Source: an uncultured Lachnospiraceae bacterium
Lineage (GTDB): Bacteria > Bacillota > Clostridia > Lachnospirales > Lachnospiraceae
Direction of reading: 5' to 3'
Assembly: GCA_910588125.1 (NCBI GenBank)
Contig: CAJUPI010000001.1
Location: 1-64,000 of the forward strand
Length of the DNA stretch: 64,000 bases
This document shows positions 7,086-15,819 of this stretch, piece after piece. The notes under the pieces are model-generated. The model saw nothing but the letters and a program-made list of their open reading frames with translations. It did no database searches and had not been told where the DNA came from. Every line of letters starts with the position of its first letter. The first letter of the stretch is position 1. A program made the position numbers and the translations under genes.

Positions 7086-9320
7086 ATGGCAGAGAAAATT
7101 TTGACAACGGAATTTTCAGAGGAGATGCAGCGCAGCTATCTGAATTATTCTATGAGTGTGATTACGGCACGGGCGATTCCGGATGCCAGAGACGGGTTAA
7201 AGCCGGTGCAGCGGCGGGTGCTTTATGATATGAGTGAACTGCGGCTGGGACATGACAAGCCGCACCGCAAGTCGGCACGTATCGTCGGCGATACGATGGG
7301 TAAATATCATCCTCACGGTGACAGCTCTATCTATGAGACTTTGGTGGTGCTTTCTCAGGATTTTAAAAAAGGGATGGCGCTGGTGGACGGGCATGGGAAT
7401 TTCGGTTCGATTGAGGGTGATGGAGCGGCGGCCATGCGTTATACGGAGGCCCGGCTGAGAAAATTTGCAGAAGAGGTCTATTTAAAGGATCTGGATAAGA
7501 CCGTGAATTTCGTATCCAATTATGATGAGTCAGAAAAAGAGCCGGAGGTACTGCCGGTACGGGTTCCGAACCTGCTCATCAATGGCTCGGAAGGCATTGC
7601 CGTGGGTATGAGTACCAGTATCCCGCCGCACAATCTGGGCGAGGTGATTGATCTGGTACAAGCTTATATCGATCATCCGGAGATGACGACGCAGGAGATG
7701 ATGATGTATCTGCCGGGGCCGGATTTTCCGACCGGTGGTATCATTGCCAATAAGAGCGGGCTGGCGGAGATCTATGAAACAGGCATGGGAAAGATCAAGC
7801 TTCGTGGCAAGCTGGAGGTCGAGCTGGGGAGGCGGCGCACAGATAAGGATAAACTGATTATCAGTGAGATTCCCTATACGATGATCGGATCCGGCATCAA
7901 TAAATTTCTGATGGACGTGGCAGAGCTGGTGGAGAGCCGTAAGCTCACGGATGTAGTGGATATTTCCAATCAGTCAAGTAAGGAGGGAATCCGCATTGTG
8001 CTGGAGCTAAGGCGCGATGCTGATGTGGAGAAGATCCGGAATATCCTTTATAAAAAGACAAAGCTGGAGGATACTTTTGGTGTCAATATGCTGGCGATCG
8101 CCAAGGGAAGGCCGGAGACTTTAAGCCTGCGGGGGATTCTGAAAAATTATCTGGATTTTCAATATGAAAATGTCACTAGGAAATACCAGGCCCTGCTGGA
8201 TAAGGAGCTGGAGAGAAAAGAGATCCGCGAGGGATTGATCCAGGCATGTGATGTGATCGACCTGATCATTGCTATTTTGCGGGGAGCGAAGAATCTGAAG
8301 GATGCCAAAGCATGTCTGATGCATGGGGACATTTCCCGCATTCAGTTTAAGCATCCGGGATTTGAAGAGGATGCCAGACAGCTGGCATTTACAGAAAAAC
8401 AGGCGACGGCGATTTTGGAGATGCGGCTTTATAAACTGATTGGCCTTGAGATACTGGCGCTGCAAAAGGAGTACAAGGAGTGCCTGAAGAAAATTGCCGA
8501 ATATCAAAAGGTTTTAAAAAGCCGCAGCAATATGAACCAGGTGATCAAAGAAGATCTGGAGAATATTAAGCGAGAGTTTGCCCAGCCTAGACGGACACGA
8601 ATTGAGGACGGCAAGGAAGCAGTCTACGAAGAGACGCCGGTGGAAGTGCAGGAAGTAGTCTTTGTGATGGACAGGTTTGGCTACTGCAAACTCTTAGATA
8701 AGACGGCTTATGAGCGAAACCGGGAGACTGTGGATGGGGAGTACCGGTATATTCTTCCTTGTATGAATACAGATAAGCTCTGTATTTTTACCGATAAGGG
8801 CAGCCTGCACCAGGTGAAATTGCTGGACATCCCTTCCGGCAAGCTGCGGGATAAAGGTACGCCGCTTGACAATGTGAGTAAATTTGACGGCAGCAAAGAA
8901 AATATCGTCTGGATGAGCTGTTGGGAGGCCATGGCCGGACAGAAGCTTCTGTTTGCTACAAAGCTGGCTCTTATCAAAATAGTTCCGGCAGAAGAGTTTA
9001 TTACCAACAATCGTACGGTGGCGGCCACCAAACTACAGGAGGATGATACGTTAGTATGTGTCCGTCCAATAGGAACAGAATCGGAGGTAGTGCTACAGAC
9101 GAGTAATGATGTATTCCTGCGATTTTGCATGGATGAGATTCCGGAGATGAAAAAGAATTCCCGCGGAGTGCGGGGAATCCGGCTGGCAGTGGAGGAACTG
9201 CTGGAACAGGTGTATTTTACGGAGACGGAGCCTGTGATCAACTATAAGAAAAAAGAAGTACATCTGAATCGGATGAAGATGGGAAAGAGGGACGGAAAAG
9301 GAAGCAAGCTTCGGGTTTAA
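7086..9320 (+). CDS. parC: Type IIA DNA topoisomerase subunit A (GyrA/ParC family, probably ParC)
   Basis: A 744-residue DNA-cleaving subunit. The active-site Tyr is Y119 in AAMRYTEARL. The quinolone-determining region reads HPHGDSSIYET, with Ser 80 and Glu 84 at the two classical resistance positions, both in the sensitive form. The breakage-reunion domain and coiled-coil arm run to about residue 500, and a beta-pinwheel C-terminal domain follows. No GyrA box (QRRGG[RK]G) is present in the pinwheel, which favours a decatenating ParC role over supercoiling. ATG follows GACGGAGAAGCT. It forms an A2B2 enzyme with the upstream gene. Confidence 0.85.
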   Translation: MAEKILTTEFSEEMQRSYLNYSMSVITARAIPDARDGLKPVQRRVLYDMSELRLGHDKPHRKSARIVGDTMGKYHPHGDSSIYETLVVLSQDFKKGMALVDGHGNFGSIEGDGAAAMRYTEARLRKFAEEVYLKDLDKTVNFVSNYDESEKEPEVLPVRVPNLLINGSEGIAVGMSTSIPPHNLGEVIDLVQAYIDHPEMTTQEMMMYLPGPDFPTGGIIANKSGLAEIYETGMGKIKLRGKLEVELGRRRTDKDKLIISEIPYTMIGSGINKFLMDVAELVESRKLTDVVDISNQSSKEGIRIVLELRRDADVEKIRNILYKKTKLEDTFGVNMLAIAKGRPETLSLRGILKNYLDFQYENVTRKYQALLDKELERKEIREGLIQACDVIDLIIAILRGAKNLKDAKACLMHGDISRIQFKHPGFEEDARQLAFTEKQATAILEMRLYKLIGLEILALQKEYKECLKKIAEYQKVLKSRSNMNQVIKEDLENIKREFAQPRRTRIEDGKEAVYEETPVEVQEVVFVMDRFGYCKLLDKTAYERNRETVDGEYRYILPCMNTDKLCIFTDKGSLHQVKLLDIPSGKLRDKGTPLDNVSKFDGSKENIVWMSCWEAMAGQKLLFATKLALIKIVPAEEFITNNRTVAATKLQEDDTLVCVRPIGTESEVVLQTSNDVFLRFCMDEIPEMKKNSRGVRGIRLAVEELLEQVYFTETEPVINYKKKEVHLNRMKMGKRDGKGSKLRV

Positions 9321-9326
9321 AGCCGC

Positions 9327-9383
9327 AAAAGAGAAGGCGTTGCAAAAATGATGGGTGGTTTATTTTGCAATGCCCTCTTTTTT
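9327..9383 (+). terminator. Factor-independent terminator after parC
   Basis: Arms around AGAGAAGGCGTTGCAAAA (from about 9330) and TATTTTGCAATGCCCTCT (9361-9378), followed by a T run. The arms contain the GTTGCAAAAT core also found in hairpins at 38386, 43551 and 48982. Confidence 0.7.
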
Positions 9384-9398
9384 GATCAAAAAATCAGT

Positions 9399-9647
9399 TT
9401 ATGAGATTTTGGCGTACTGGCTGTGAACCTTCTGGATCTGGCTGGCGTCAGCCTGCTCGGTATTATACCAGCCTTTGGCAGACATTTTCTGATAGATGTC
9501 GTCCTGCATGCAAAGACTGTCCTTCAATGCCTGGTTGAAGGTCTGATGCACATTGGCAGTCGAGGATTCGATCGTGCCATGCATATACAGATCGCATACT
9601 CCCTTGGTAGTCAGGAGCAGGTTTTCCATAATATCTCTGTCACCCAT
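9399..9647 (-). CDS. Spore coat protein, CotF family
   Basis: An 82-residue protein resembling the Coat_F domain (PF07875): MENLLLTTKGVCDLYMHG, then TFNQALKDSLCMQDDIYQKM and a C-terminal GWYNTEQADASQI. These helical-bundle proteins belong to the spore coat or crust. The start follows AAGGAGGGGAATGCA. It lies 13 bases downstream of another small coat-type gene on the same strand, so the two form an operon. It is convergent with parC. Confidence 0.75.
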   Translation of the reverse strand: MGDRDIMENLLLTTKGVCDLYMHGTIESSTANVHQTFNQALKDSLCMQDDIYQKMSAKGWYNTEQADASQIQKVHSQYAKIS

Positions 9648-9660
9648 TGCATTCCCCTCC

Positions 9661-9834
9661 TTAGGTTAATTGGTAAAATGTGTCGAAGATCTGCTGATGC
9701 TTGTCATAAACCTGCTGAACACAGCTTTTTAGCTCGGTATCCTGCAGATTTTTGATGGCGTCCTGGCATTGCGTTTTCAGGAATTTTTCATGTCCAAGTG
9801 CGTCATCGATATAGTTTAGTTCTTTGGGACTCAT
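9661..9834 (-). CDS. Small spore-coat-associated protein
   Basis: A 57-residue helical protein beginning MSPKELNYIDDALGHEKF. The start is ATG 9834, because GGAGGTG stands six bases before it; a longer reading from 9849 would place that Shine-Dalgarno inside the gene. The layout (short acidic helix, DALGHEKFL, YDKHQQIFDTF) and its position directly upstream of a CotF-family gene point to a spore coat partner. I do not recognise a named family with certainty. Confidence 0.6.
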   Translation of the reverse strand: MSPKELNYIDDALGHEKFLKTQCQDAIKNLQDTELKSCVQQVYDKHQQIFDTFYQLT

Positions 9835-9932
9835 AGTTATCACCTCCACATGTAGTGTGTGTGGTTTTGAGAAGGGATATGTGCGGGAAAATGTGGCAGT
9901 TAAAATGTTAATTTAAGTCAATTTTCTCATAA

Positions 9933-10175
9933 GGTACGCCAGGGAAAAAGGAGCGGGAATTCCTAAAATCCCTGATTTTTGCGAAAAGCGAAACGAAAAT
10001 CCCCAAACTCGCTTCGCTCAGACAGAGTGGATTTTCATTTCCACGCAAAACTCAGAGATTTAAGGACTTCTAAATCCCTGCAAAGTCAAAATCCGCAGAC
10101 CATTTCCTGCCTCTTCCCGCTCCTTTTTCCCTGGCTGAGTATTCCCAGCGCTAAACTTAATGACATTGGTCAAAA
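9933..10175 (+). repeat. Long hairpin repeat, copy B (MITE-like)
   Basis: It shares with copy A (4428-4605) the left end GGTACGCC, the arm sequence GAAAAAGGAGCGG and about 100 bases at the right side (10076-10175 against 4501-4600, roughly 85 percent identical by eye). Its outer arms (9938-9958 and 10115-10135) are perfect 21-base inverted complements. The inner part is larger than in copy A and is itself an imperfect hairpin, with arms ending in TTTTTGCG and CGCAAAA. No coding potential. It lies between the coat genes and asd. Confidence 0.75.
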
Positions 10176-10282
10176 TGTGGCATATTTTCGCAACCACGAA
10201 TCAAAGCGTATGGGTGAGATAGACGGAAAAATAAAAAATGTCCGTGATATAAATACAAATGTATTTTTCTCGCGAATAGGTA

Positions 10283-10311
10283 TTGATTTTTTTTGCAATA
10301 TGAGATAGGAT
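10283..10311 (+). promoter_or_regulatory. Probable asd promoter
   Basis: -35 TTGATT (10283-10288), a 17-base spacer, -10 TAGGAT (10306-10311), about 90 bases upstream of the asd start. Confidence 0.5.
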
Positions 10312-10400
10312 AGTCAAAGCTTAAAGAGCAAAAAAGTTATTCTATCGGCTGCTTCCTTGTCAGTCAGATGAGAATAATCAAAAATGAGGAGATTATCATT

Positions 10401-11486
10401 ATGGAAAAGAAGCTGAGAGTAGGAGTGTTAGGTGCTACCGGAATGGTAGGGCAAAGATTTATTACCCTTTTGGAGAATCATCCCTGGTATGAAGTGGTAG
10501 CGGTGGCGGCAAGCCCGCGTTCTGCTGGGAAGACTTATGAGGAAGCAGTAGGAGGCCGCTGGAAGATGGACAGCCCGATGCCAGAGGCGGTAAAGGGACT
10601 GACGGTTATGAATGTCAATGAGGTAGAAAAGGTCTCTGACAGGGTAGATATGGTATTCAGTGCCGTGGATATGAGTAAGGATGAGATCCGGGCGATTGAG
10701 GAGGCTTATGCAAAGGCGGAGGTGCCTGTGGTTTCCAACAACAGCGCCCATCGCTGGACCCCAGATGTGCCGATGGTAGTACCGGAGATTAATCCGGAGC
10801 ATTTTCAGGTGATCGAATTTCAGAAAAAGCGGCTGGGTACTCAAAGGGGGTTTATTGCAGTAAAGCCGAATTGTTCGATCCAAAGCTATGCGCCGGTGTT
10901 GACGGCCTGGAAGGATTTTGAACCGTATGAGGTAGTAGCTACCACTTATCAAGCGATTTCCGGAGCCGGAAAGACGTTTCAGGACTGGCCAGAGATGGTG
11001 GGGAATATTATTCCCTATATTGGCGGGGAAGAGGAGAAGAGCGAGCAGGAGCCGTTGCGTTTGTGGGGCAGGATCGAAGACGGGGTTATTGTCAAGGCGG
11101 CAGAGCCGGTGATTACCTGCCAGTGTATTCGGGTGCCGGTGCTCAATGGCCATACGGCAGCAGTATTTGTGAAATTCCGCAGATATCCGGAAAAAGAAGA
11201 ACTCATTGAAAAACTGGTGAATTTCAGCGGGCTTCCGCAGAAGCTGGCGCTTCCGAGCGCACCGAAGCAGTTTATCCAATATTTAGAGGAAGATAACCGG
11301 CCGCAGATCACTCAGGATGTGGATTTTGAGAATGGCATGGGAATTTCTGTAGGACGGCTGCGGAAAGATACCATATATGACTATAAATTTGTCGGGTTAT
11401 CCCACAATACCTTGCGGGGGGCTGCCGGCGGCGCGGTGCTCTGTGCGGAGCTTTTGACGGCGCAGGGATATATTCGGGCGAAATAA
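10401..11486 (+). CDS. asd: Aspartate-semialdehyde dehydrogenase
   Basis: A 361-residue NADP-dependent enzyme that reduces aspartyl-4-phosphate to aspartate semialdehyde in the Lys/Thr/Met and diaminopimelate pathway. The nucleotide-binding GATGMVGQRF is at the N-terminus, and the active-site Cys is in KPNCSIQS. QAISGAGKTF and the C-terminal VGRLRKD and LSHNTLRGAAGGAVL are also typical. The length and motifs fit the archaeal/fungal-type Asd branch. The start is ATG 10401 after GAGGAG; an ATG at 10368 lies upstream of that site. It stands alone and converges on the MATE gene with only six bases between stops. Confidence 0.9.
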   Translation: MEKKLRVGVLGATGMVGQRFITLLENHPWYEVVAVAASPRSAGKTYEEAVGGRWKMDSPMPEAVKGLTVMNVNEVEKVSDRVDMVFSAVDMSKDEIRAIEEAYAKAEVPVVSNNSAHRWTPDVPMVVPEINPEHFQVIEFQKKRLGTQRGFIAVKPNCSIQSYAPVLTAWKDFEPYEVVATTYQAISGAGKTFQDWPEMVGNIIPYIGGEEEKSEQEPLRLWGRIEDGVIVKAAEPVITCQCIRVPVLNGHTAAVFVKFRRYPEKEELIEKLVNFSGLPQKLALPSAPKQFIQYLEEDNRPQITQDVDFENGMGISVGRLRKDTIYDYKFVGLSHNTLRGAAGGAVLCAELLTAQGYIRAK

Positions 11487-11492
11487 ATCCGA

Positions 11493-12839
11493 TCAAGACA
11501 CCAGCGCTTTCTTTTGCCAATGCCCGGTACGATAGCGGAAAAAGGAGATTAGATAGTTGACGCACCATCCGAGGGGAACCGCATACCAGATCATCTGAAT
11601 TCCCCAGATGGGAGAGCAGATTCTGGCTACCGATACCCGAAGCCCTAAGTTGATTAGATTGGCGGCCATATAGACCATCACATCACCGGAACCCCGCAAT
11701 ACTCCGTCCGTGGTGGCCTTAAAACCGATCAGGCAGAAAAACCAGCCGATAAAGCGCAGATAGGCGGCTCCGGTGGCATAGGCGATAACAGAAGCATCGG
11801 TATCCATAAAAGCAGAAAGAATCGGCCGATAGAAAAACTGGCAAATCAAAAACAGGAAAATGGCAAAACCGGCAATGATGCCGTAAGAGCTGCGATAGCC
11901 CTGCTGCACCCGCTCCGGTTGATTGGCGCCTAAATTCTGGGCAGTGAATGTCGACATGGCATTTCCCGTGCCAATCATAGGCACAATGGCAATTGATTCC
12001 AGACGCATACCCGCAGTATAGCCGGCCAGGGCAGAGGAACCAAATTGGTTGACGGAGGACTGGGTCAGCAGCATGCCAATACTGACGATGGATTGCTGGA
12101 CAATCGAGGGGATGGCAATGGCAGTGCCATGCAGAAGGATGGAAGAGTCAAACAGCCGGGGACGCTCACATGTAGGATACCCACGTAGCAAAAATATGAG
12201 AATCGTAAAGGCGAACATGGCAGAGCTGCCCTGGGCAATGACCGTGGCGATTGCCACTCCTTCTACTCCCATATCAAAACGGATCACCAGCAGAAGATCC
12301 AGAAAAATATTCAGCACAGAAGAGAATATCAACAGCGCCAGCGGAATACCTGACTTTCCCAAGGCATTAAAGTTGGCGGCCAGCACATTATACATAAACA
12401 TAAAGGGAAGACCCAGAAAATATAGCTGTAAATATCTCACGGCATCCTCATAAATGTTGGCCGGCGTGCCCAGCGCAGAAAGGATCCGGGGATTACCATA
12501 CAGGCCAAATACAGCCAGCAGTGTGCTGAGTACAAAAAAAGTGATCAGAAAGGTATAGATAGAGGTCTTCATTTCCTGATGCTTTTGGGCACCCAGATAT
12601 TGGCTTGTCAGCACAGAGGCGCCGATTCCCCCGCCGATGGCAATCATAATAAAGACATTGGTAAAAGAATAGGAAGCCCCCACCGCTGCCAAGGCATCTT
12701 CCCCCACATACCGTCCAACGATCACGGAATCCGCCATATTGTAAAATTGCTGAAATAAATTGCCCAGTATCATAGGCATGGCAAAAAAGAACAACGAACG
12801 TCCGGGAACGCCGGTTAGCAGTTTCTGTTTTTTGTTCAT
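11493..12839 (-). CDS. MATE family multidrug/Na+ efflux protein
   Basis: A 448-residue membrane protein with about 12 hydrophobic helices in two similar halves. The N-terminal MATE motif is clear: PMILGNLFQQFYNMADSVIVGRYVG, written here as PMILGNLFQQFY plus NMADSVIVGRYVG. The halves are related, the second starting near IPSIVQQSIVSIGMLLTQ. MATE proteins export cationic drugs or metabolites using Na+ or H+ gradients. The start follows AAAGGA at nine bases. The substrate is unknown. Confidence 0.85.
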   Translation of the reverse strand: MNKKQKLLTGVPGRSLFFFAMPMILGNLFQQFYNMADSVIVGRYVGEDALAAVGASYSFTNVFIMIAIGGGIGASVLTSQYLGAQKHQEMKTSIYTFLITFFVLSTLLAVFGLYGNPRILSALGTPANIYEDAVRYLQLYFLGLPFMFMYNVLAANFNALGKSGIPLALLIFSSVLNIFLDLLLVIRFDMGVEGVAIATVIAQGSSAMFAFTILIFLLRGYPTCERPRLFDSSILLHGTAIAIPSIVQQSIVSIGMLLTQSSVNQFGSSALAGYTAGMRLESIAIVPMIGTGNAMSTFTAQNLGANQPERVQQGYRSSYGIIAGFAIFLFLICQFFYRPILSAFMDTDASVIAYATGAAYLRFIGWFFCLIGFKATTDGVLRGSGDVMVYMAANLINLGLRVSVARICSPIWGIQMIWYAVPLGWCVNYLISFFRYRTGHWQKKALVS

Positions 12840-12977
12840 GAGACAGATTCCTTTCTGACTGAATGTATCCTGGTTGTCGCAAAAAAGCAGCGGCAGGATT
12901 TAGATAAAATTTCCGCTAAAAAGTATATCATCTTATTTTCCGGATGGCAATGAAAATTGTTTTGGTTTTTATGGAAC

Positions 12978-13013
12978 AAAAAAGCCTCCTGACGAAGATT
13001 CCTTCGCCAGGAG
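12978..13013 (-). terminator. Terminator of the SASP gene
   Basis: On the minus strand the arms CTCCTGGCGAAG and CTTCGTCAGGAG form a hairpin with a short loop and are followed by a T run. It ends the SASP transcript before the MATE gene. Confidence 0.75.
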
Positions 13014-13056
13014 ACCCTTTCTTATCGTTCTTTTTGTTTACTCAGCAGGTCAGGCT

Positions 13057-13263
13057 TTATTTGCCGGCCATCTGCTTCTCCTGAGCTTCGATCATCTTTT
13101 TCACCATATAGCCGCCTACGGATCCGTTCTGGGCAGAGGTCAGATTGCCGTTATAGCCGTTGGATAACGGAACACCCAGCTCCTGTGCAACCTCCATCTT
13201 GAAACGATCCAGCGCTTCCTTTGCTTCCGGTACTTCAGCTCTGTTAGAAGATCTGTTTGCCAT
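13057..13263 (-). CDS. Small acid-soluble spore protein, alpha/beta type
   Basis: A 68-residue DNA-binding protein that coats and protects DNA in the forespore and is degraded on germination. The conserved core reads EVAQELGVPL, GYNGNLTSAQNGSVGG and YMVKKMIE. The start is ATG 13263 after AAGGAGGG; the open frame continues upstream to 13329 but that part has no ribosome site. Upstream, CATAATA with GTATA 15 bases before it resembles a forespore sigma-G promoter, although the spacer is a little short. It shows that the organism belongs to a sporulating lineage. Confidence 0.92.
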   Translation of the reverse strand: MANRSSNRAEVPEAKEALDRFKMEVAQELGVPLSNGYNGNLTSAQNGSVGGYMVKKMIEAQEKQMAGK

Positions 13264-13441
13264 AATATAGGCCCTCCTTTTCTTCTTTGCCTGCCCTGAG
13301 GCAGGCTTTATTGAAAAGTTCTGCCCCACGACACGTTTGTTTTTTGTTACGCTCTTATTATGTGTCCTTAAAAGGATTATACACTAGAAGCTTCTGCGTA
13401 ATCTGTCAGAAATTAGAAAAGGCACGGCCTGACGGGAAACG

Positions 13442-14500
13442 TTAATTTTGAACTATAAATTTATAAATCGTCGTAGTGCGGTATTCTTCCCCGGCTTTCA
13501 AAAAAGGAGAGGGAAATTGCGGCTTGTTGACGGCATCAGGATAATACTGAGTCTCAAAACAGTATCCCTGCCTTGCCTGATATTCCACGCCATTTTTTCC
13601 CATACCATCTAACATATTGCCGGTATAGAATTGCACTCCTGGCAGATCGGTATATACCTCCATCACGCGGCCGCTGTTTTCATCGACAGCTTTTAAGGAA
13701 AGAGCCAATTCTCCCGGTGGATGCTTCAGCACCCAGTTATGATCGTAGCCTTTAGCAAAAATCAGCGGTTCATAATCGGAATCAATATCTTGCCCAATGG
13801 CTTTTAGCTGTGTAAAATCCATAGGGGTTCCTTTTACGGGTACGAATTCGCCGGTAGGAATGGAGTCTTTGTCAGTAATTGTAAAATAATCGGCATCGAT
13901 CCATACCTTCTGCTGCAAAACATCCCCGGAATCGTGGCCGGCCAGGTTAAAATAGGCATGGTTGGTAAAGTTGGCTACCGTATCAGCGTCGGCCTTCATG
14001 CGATAATCGAGACGAAGGCCGTTGTCTTTGGTCAGCGTGTAGCTGACTGCGATTTCGGCATTTCCCGGATAGCCTTGATCGCCATCGGGACTGAACAGGG
14101 AAAAAGTAAGCCTGGTACCTTCCTCAATTTCTTCCACCCTGGCATCCCACAAACGATTCCGATAGTAATCCGGTCCGCTGTGCAGATTATTCCGGCCGGC
14201 AGAATTGATCCCCAACGCATAAGTAATCCCGTTCAGGGTAAAGGTGGCGTCGCCAATTCGATTGGCATTGCGCCCGACGATCTCTCCGAGATGGCCGGAT
14301 AAGGTAAGACACCCGTCCATTGTATCACGTCCCAGCAGAATATCCCCCATATTTCCCGCTTTGTCCGGTACGATCATCGATAGCCAGATACCGCCCAGAT
14401 TGGTAAAGACGGCCGTCAAACCATTATCATTCGTCAACGTATACTTGTCGGCCTGAGCACCGTTTTCCAGGGTGCCAAACACCTCTTTTTTCCATCCCAT
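13442..14500 (-). CDS. galM: Aldose 1-epimerase (galactose mutarotase)
   Basis: A 352-residue cytoplasmic enzyme that interconverts alpha and beta anomers of galactose and related sugars. Motifs seen are GRNANRIG (about 74-81), NNLHSGP (about 103-109), the catalytic His in TNHAYFNLAGH (about 180) and the C-terminal catalytic Glu region in GYCFETQYYPD. The length matches bacterial GalM. The start follows AAGGAGGATTTCAACTT. It is monocistronic and divergent from rsmD. Confidence 0.9.
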   Translation of the reverse strand: MGWKKEVFGTLENGAQADKYTLTNDNGLTAVFTNLGGIWLSMIVPDKAGNMGDILLGRDTMDGCLTLSGHLGEIVGRNANRIGDATFTLNGITYALGINSAGRNNLHSGPDYYRNRLWDARVEEIEEGTRLTFSLFSPDGDQGYPGNAEIAVSYTLTKDNGLRLDYRMKADADTVANFTNHAYFNLAGHDSGDVLQQKVWIDADYFTITDKDSIPTGEFVPVKGTPMDFTQLKAIGQDIDSDYEPLIFAKGYDHNWVLKHPPGELALSLKAVDENSGRVMEVYTDLPGVQFYTGNMLDGMGKNGVEYQARQGYCFETQYYPDAVNKPQFPSPFLKAGEEYRTTTIYKFIVQN

Positions 14501-14638
14501 AAGTTGAAATCCTCCTTGATTGTTGAATGATTGGAAACTTTAAATATTTTTTATTATACCGCAAGATCTATGATTCGTAAAGGTTGGGCTAAAGCAAAAT
14601 CAATGGACAAAAAATTCCCTGGTTTCTCAAATAAATGC

Positions 14639-14667
14639 TTGTGTATCGGAAAGTTTGATACTATAAT
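14639..14667 (+). promoter_or_regulatory. rsmD-coaD promoter
   Basis: -35 TTGTGT (14639-14644), a 17-base spacer and a consensus -10 TATAAT (14662-14667), 31 bases before the rsmD start. Confidence 0.6.
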
Positions 14668-14697
14668 GGTACGTGAAACCAGAAAAGGAGAATCACT

Positions 14698-15261
14698 ATG
14701 CGGGTAATAGCCGGAAGTGCAAGACGGATTTCGCTGAAGACACCAAAAGGGCTGGATACAAGACCGACAACGGATCGGATTAAGGAAACTCTTTTTAATA
14801 TGTTACAATATGATCTGGCAGATTGTTGCTTTTTGGATTTGTTTGCTGGTAGCGGCGGGATCGGGCTCGAAGCGTTAAGCCGAGGAGCGGCCCAGTGTGT
14901 TTTTGTGGATCAGAGCCGGGAGGCGGCAGCATGTATTCGGGAAAATTTGCAAGCGACTCATCTGGCGGAACAGGCGGTGGTGATGTGCTGCGACGCATTG
15001 ACGGCACTGAGCCGGCTGGAGGGGAAGTATTGTTTTGACCTTGTTTTTATGGATCCTCCTTATGGGATATTGCTGGAGAAACATGCTCTGGCTTATCTGG
15101 CGAATTCCGGCCTGATCCGGAGGGAAAGCACCCGGATTGTCATAGAGGCAAGGCTGGATGAGGATTTTTCTTATTTGGAATCAATGGGATACCGAATAGA
15201 AAAGAAAAAGCTTTATAAGACTAATCAACACATTTTTGTGTATCGGGAGAACGAAAAATGA
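14698..15261 (+). CDS. rsmD: 16S rRNA (guanine966-N2)-methyltransferase
   Basis: A 187-residue SAM-dependent enzyme that methylates G966 of 16S rRNA. The N-terminal RVIAGSARRISLKTP and TRPTTDRIKETLFN are typical, motif I is DLFAGSGGIGLEALSRGA, and the catalytic motif IV is MDPPYG. The ATG follows AAAAGGAGAATCACT. It overlaps coaD by four bases (ATGA), the common rsmD-coaD arrangement of Firmicutes. Confidence 0.93.
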   Translation: MRVIAGSARRISLKTPKGLDTRPTTDRIKETLFNMLQYDLADCCFLDLFAGSGGIGLEALSRGAAQCVFVDQSREAAACIRENLQATHLAEQAVVMCCDALTALSRLEGKYCFDLVFMDPPYGILLEKHALAYLANSGLIRRESTRIVIEARLDEDFSYLESMGYRIEKKKLYKTNQHIFVYRENEK

Positions 15262-15743
15262 CAGTAGCGGTTTATCCGGGAAGTTTTGATCCGGTTACCT
15301 TAGGACATATGGATATTATTGAGCGCACGGCCCGTATGATGGATCGTGTGGTGGTCGGGGTTTTGCAGAACAGTTCGAAAACGCCATTGTTTTCTGTAGA
15401 AGAGCGTGTTAAGATGCTAAATAGCATTACTTCTCATCTGGATAATGTTGAGATCCGGGCATTTGATGGTCTGTTGGTGGACTTTGTCCATGATTGCCAG
15501 GCAAGTGTGATTGTCCGCGGGCTTCGGGCAATTACAGATTTTGAGTATGAGCTGCAGATGGCGCATACGAACCGGGTGATGGCTCCGGATATTGACACTA
15601 TTTTTTTGACGACGAATCTGAATTATTCTTATGTCAGTTCCACAATTGTCAAAGAGATCGCATCTTTTGACGGGAATCTTGAGGCATTTTTACATCCAAA
15701 GATCGCAGAAATGGTAAAACAAAAGGCAAGAAGCCGGAAGTGA
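15258..15743 (+). CDS. coaD: Pantetheine-phosphate adenylyltransferase
   Basis: A 161-residue nucleotidyltransferase that makes dephospho-CoA from 4'-phosphopantetheine and ATP. The phosphate-binding motif is GSFDPVTLGH near the N-terminus. The second motif is VSSTIVKEIA near residue 130, and RGLRAITDFEYELQMA is a family signature. The length is standard. It is coupled to rsmD by an ATGA overlap. Confidence 0.95.
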   Translation: MTVAVYPGSFDPVTLGHMDIIERTARMMDRVVVGVLQNSSKTPLFSVEERVKMLNSITSHLDNVEIRAFDGLLVDFVHDCQASVIVRGLRAITDFEYELQMAHTNRVMAPDIDTIFLTTNLNYSYVSSTIVKEIASFDGNLEAFLHPKIAEMVKQKARSRK

Positions 15744-15819
15744 AGCGCATTTGCTAAGAGATATCAAAACACAGGTTCAAATTCGGGGAAGATATTGTCA
15801 GGAGTAAGGAGAGGGAAGA

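Noticed and set aside
9423..9755. 110-residue plus-strand open frame over the coat genes
   Set aside because: It is antisense to the well supported CotF-family gene and its neighbour and has no own signals.
9979..10308. 109-residue open frame
   Set aside because: It lies in hairpin copy B and the asd promoter region, with no ribosome site or recognisable domain.
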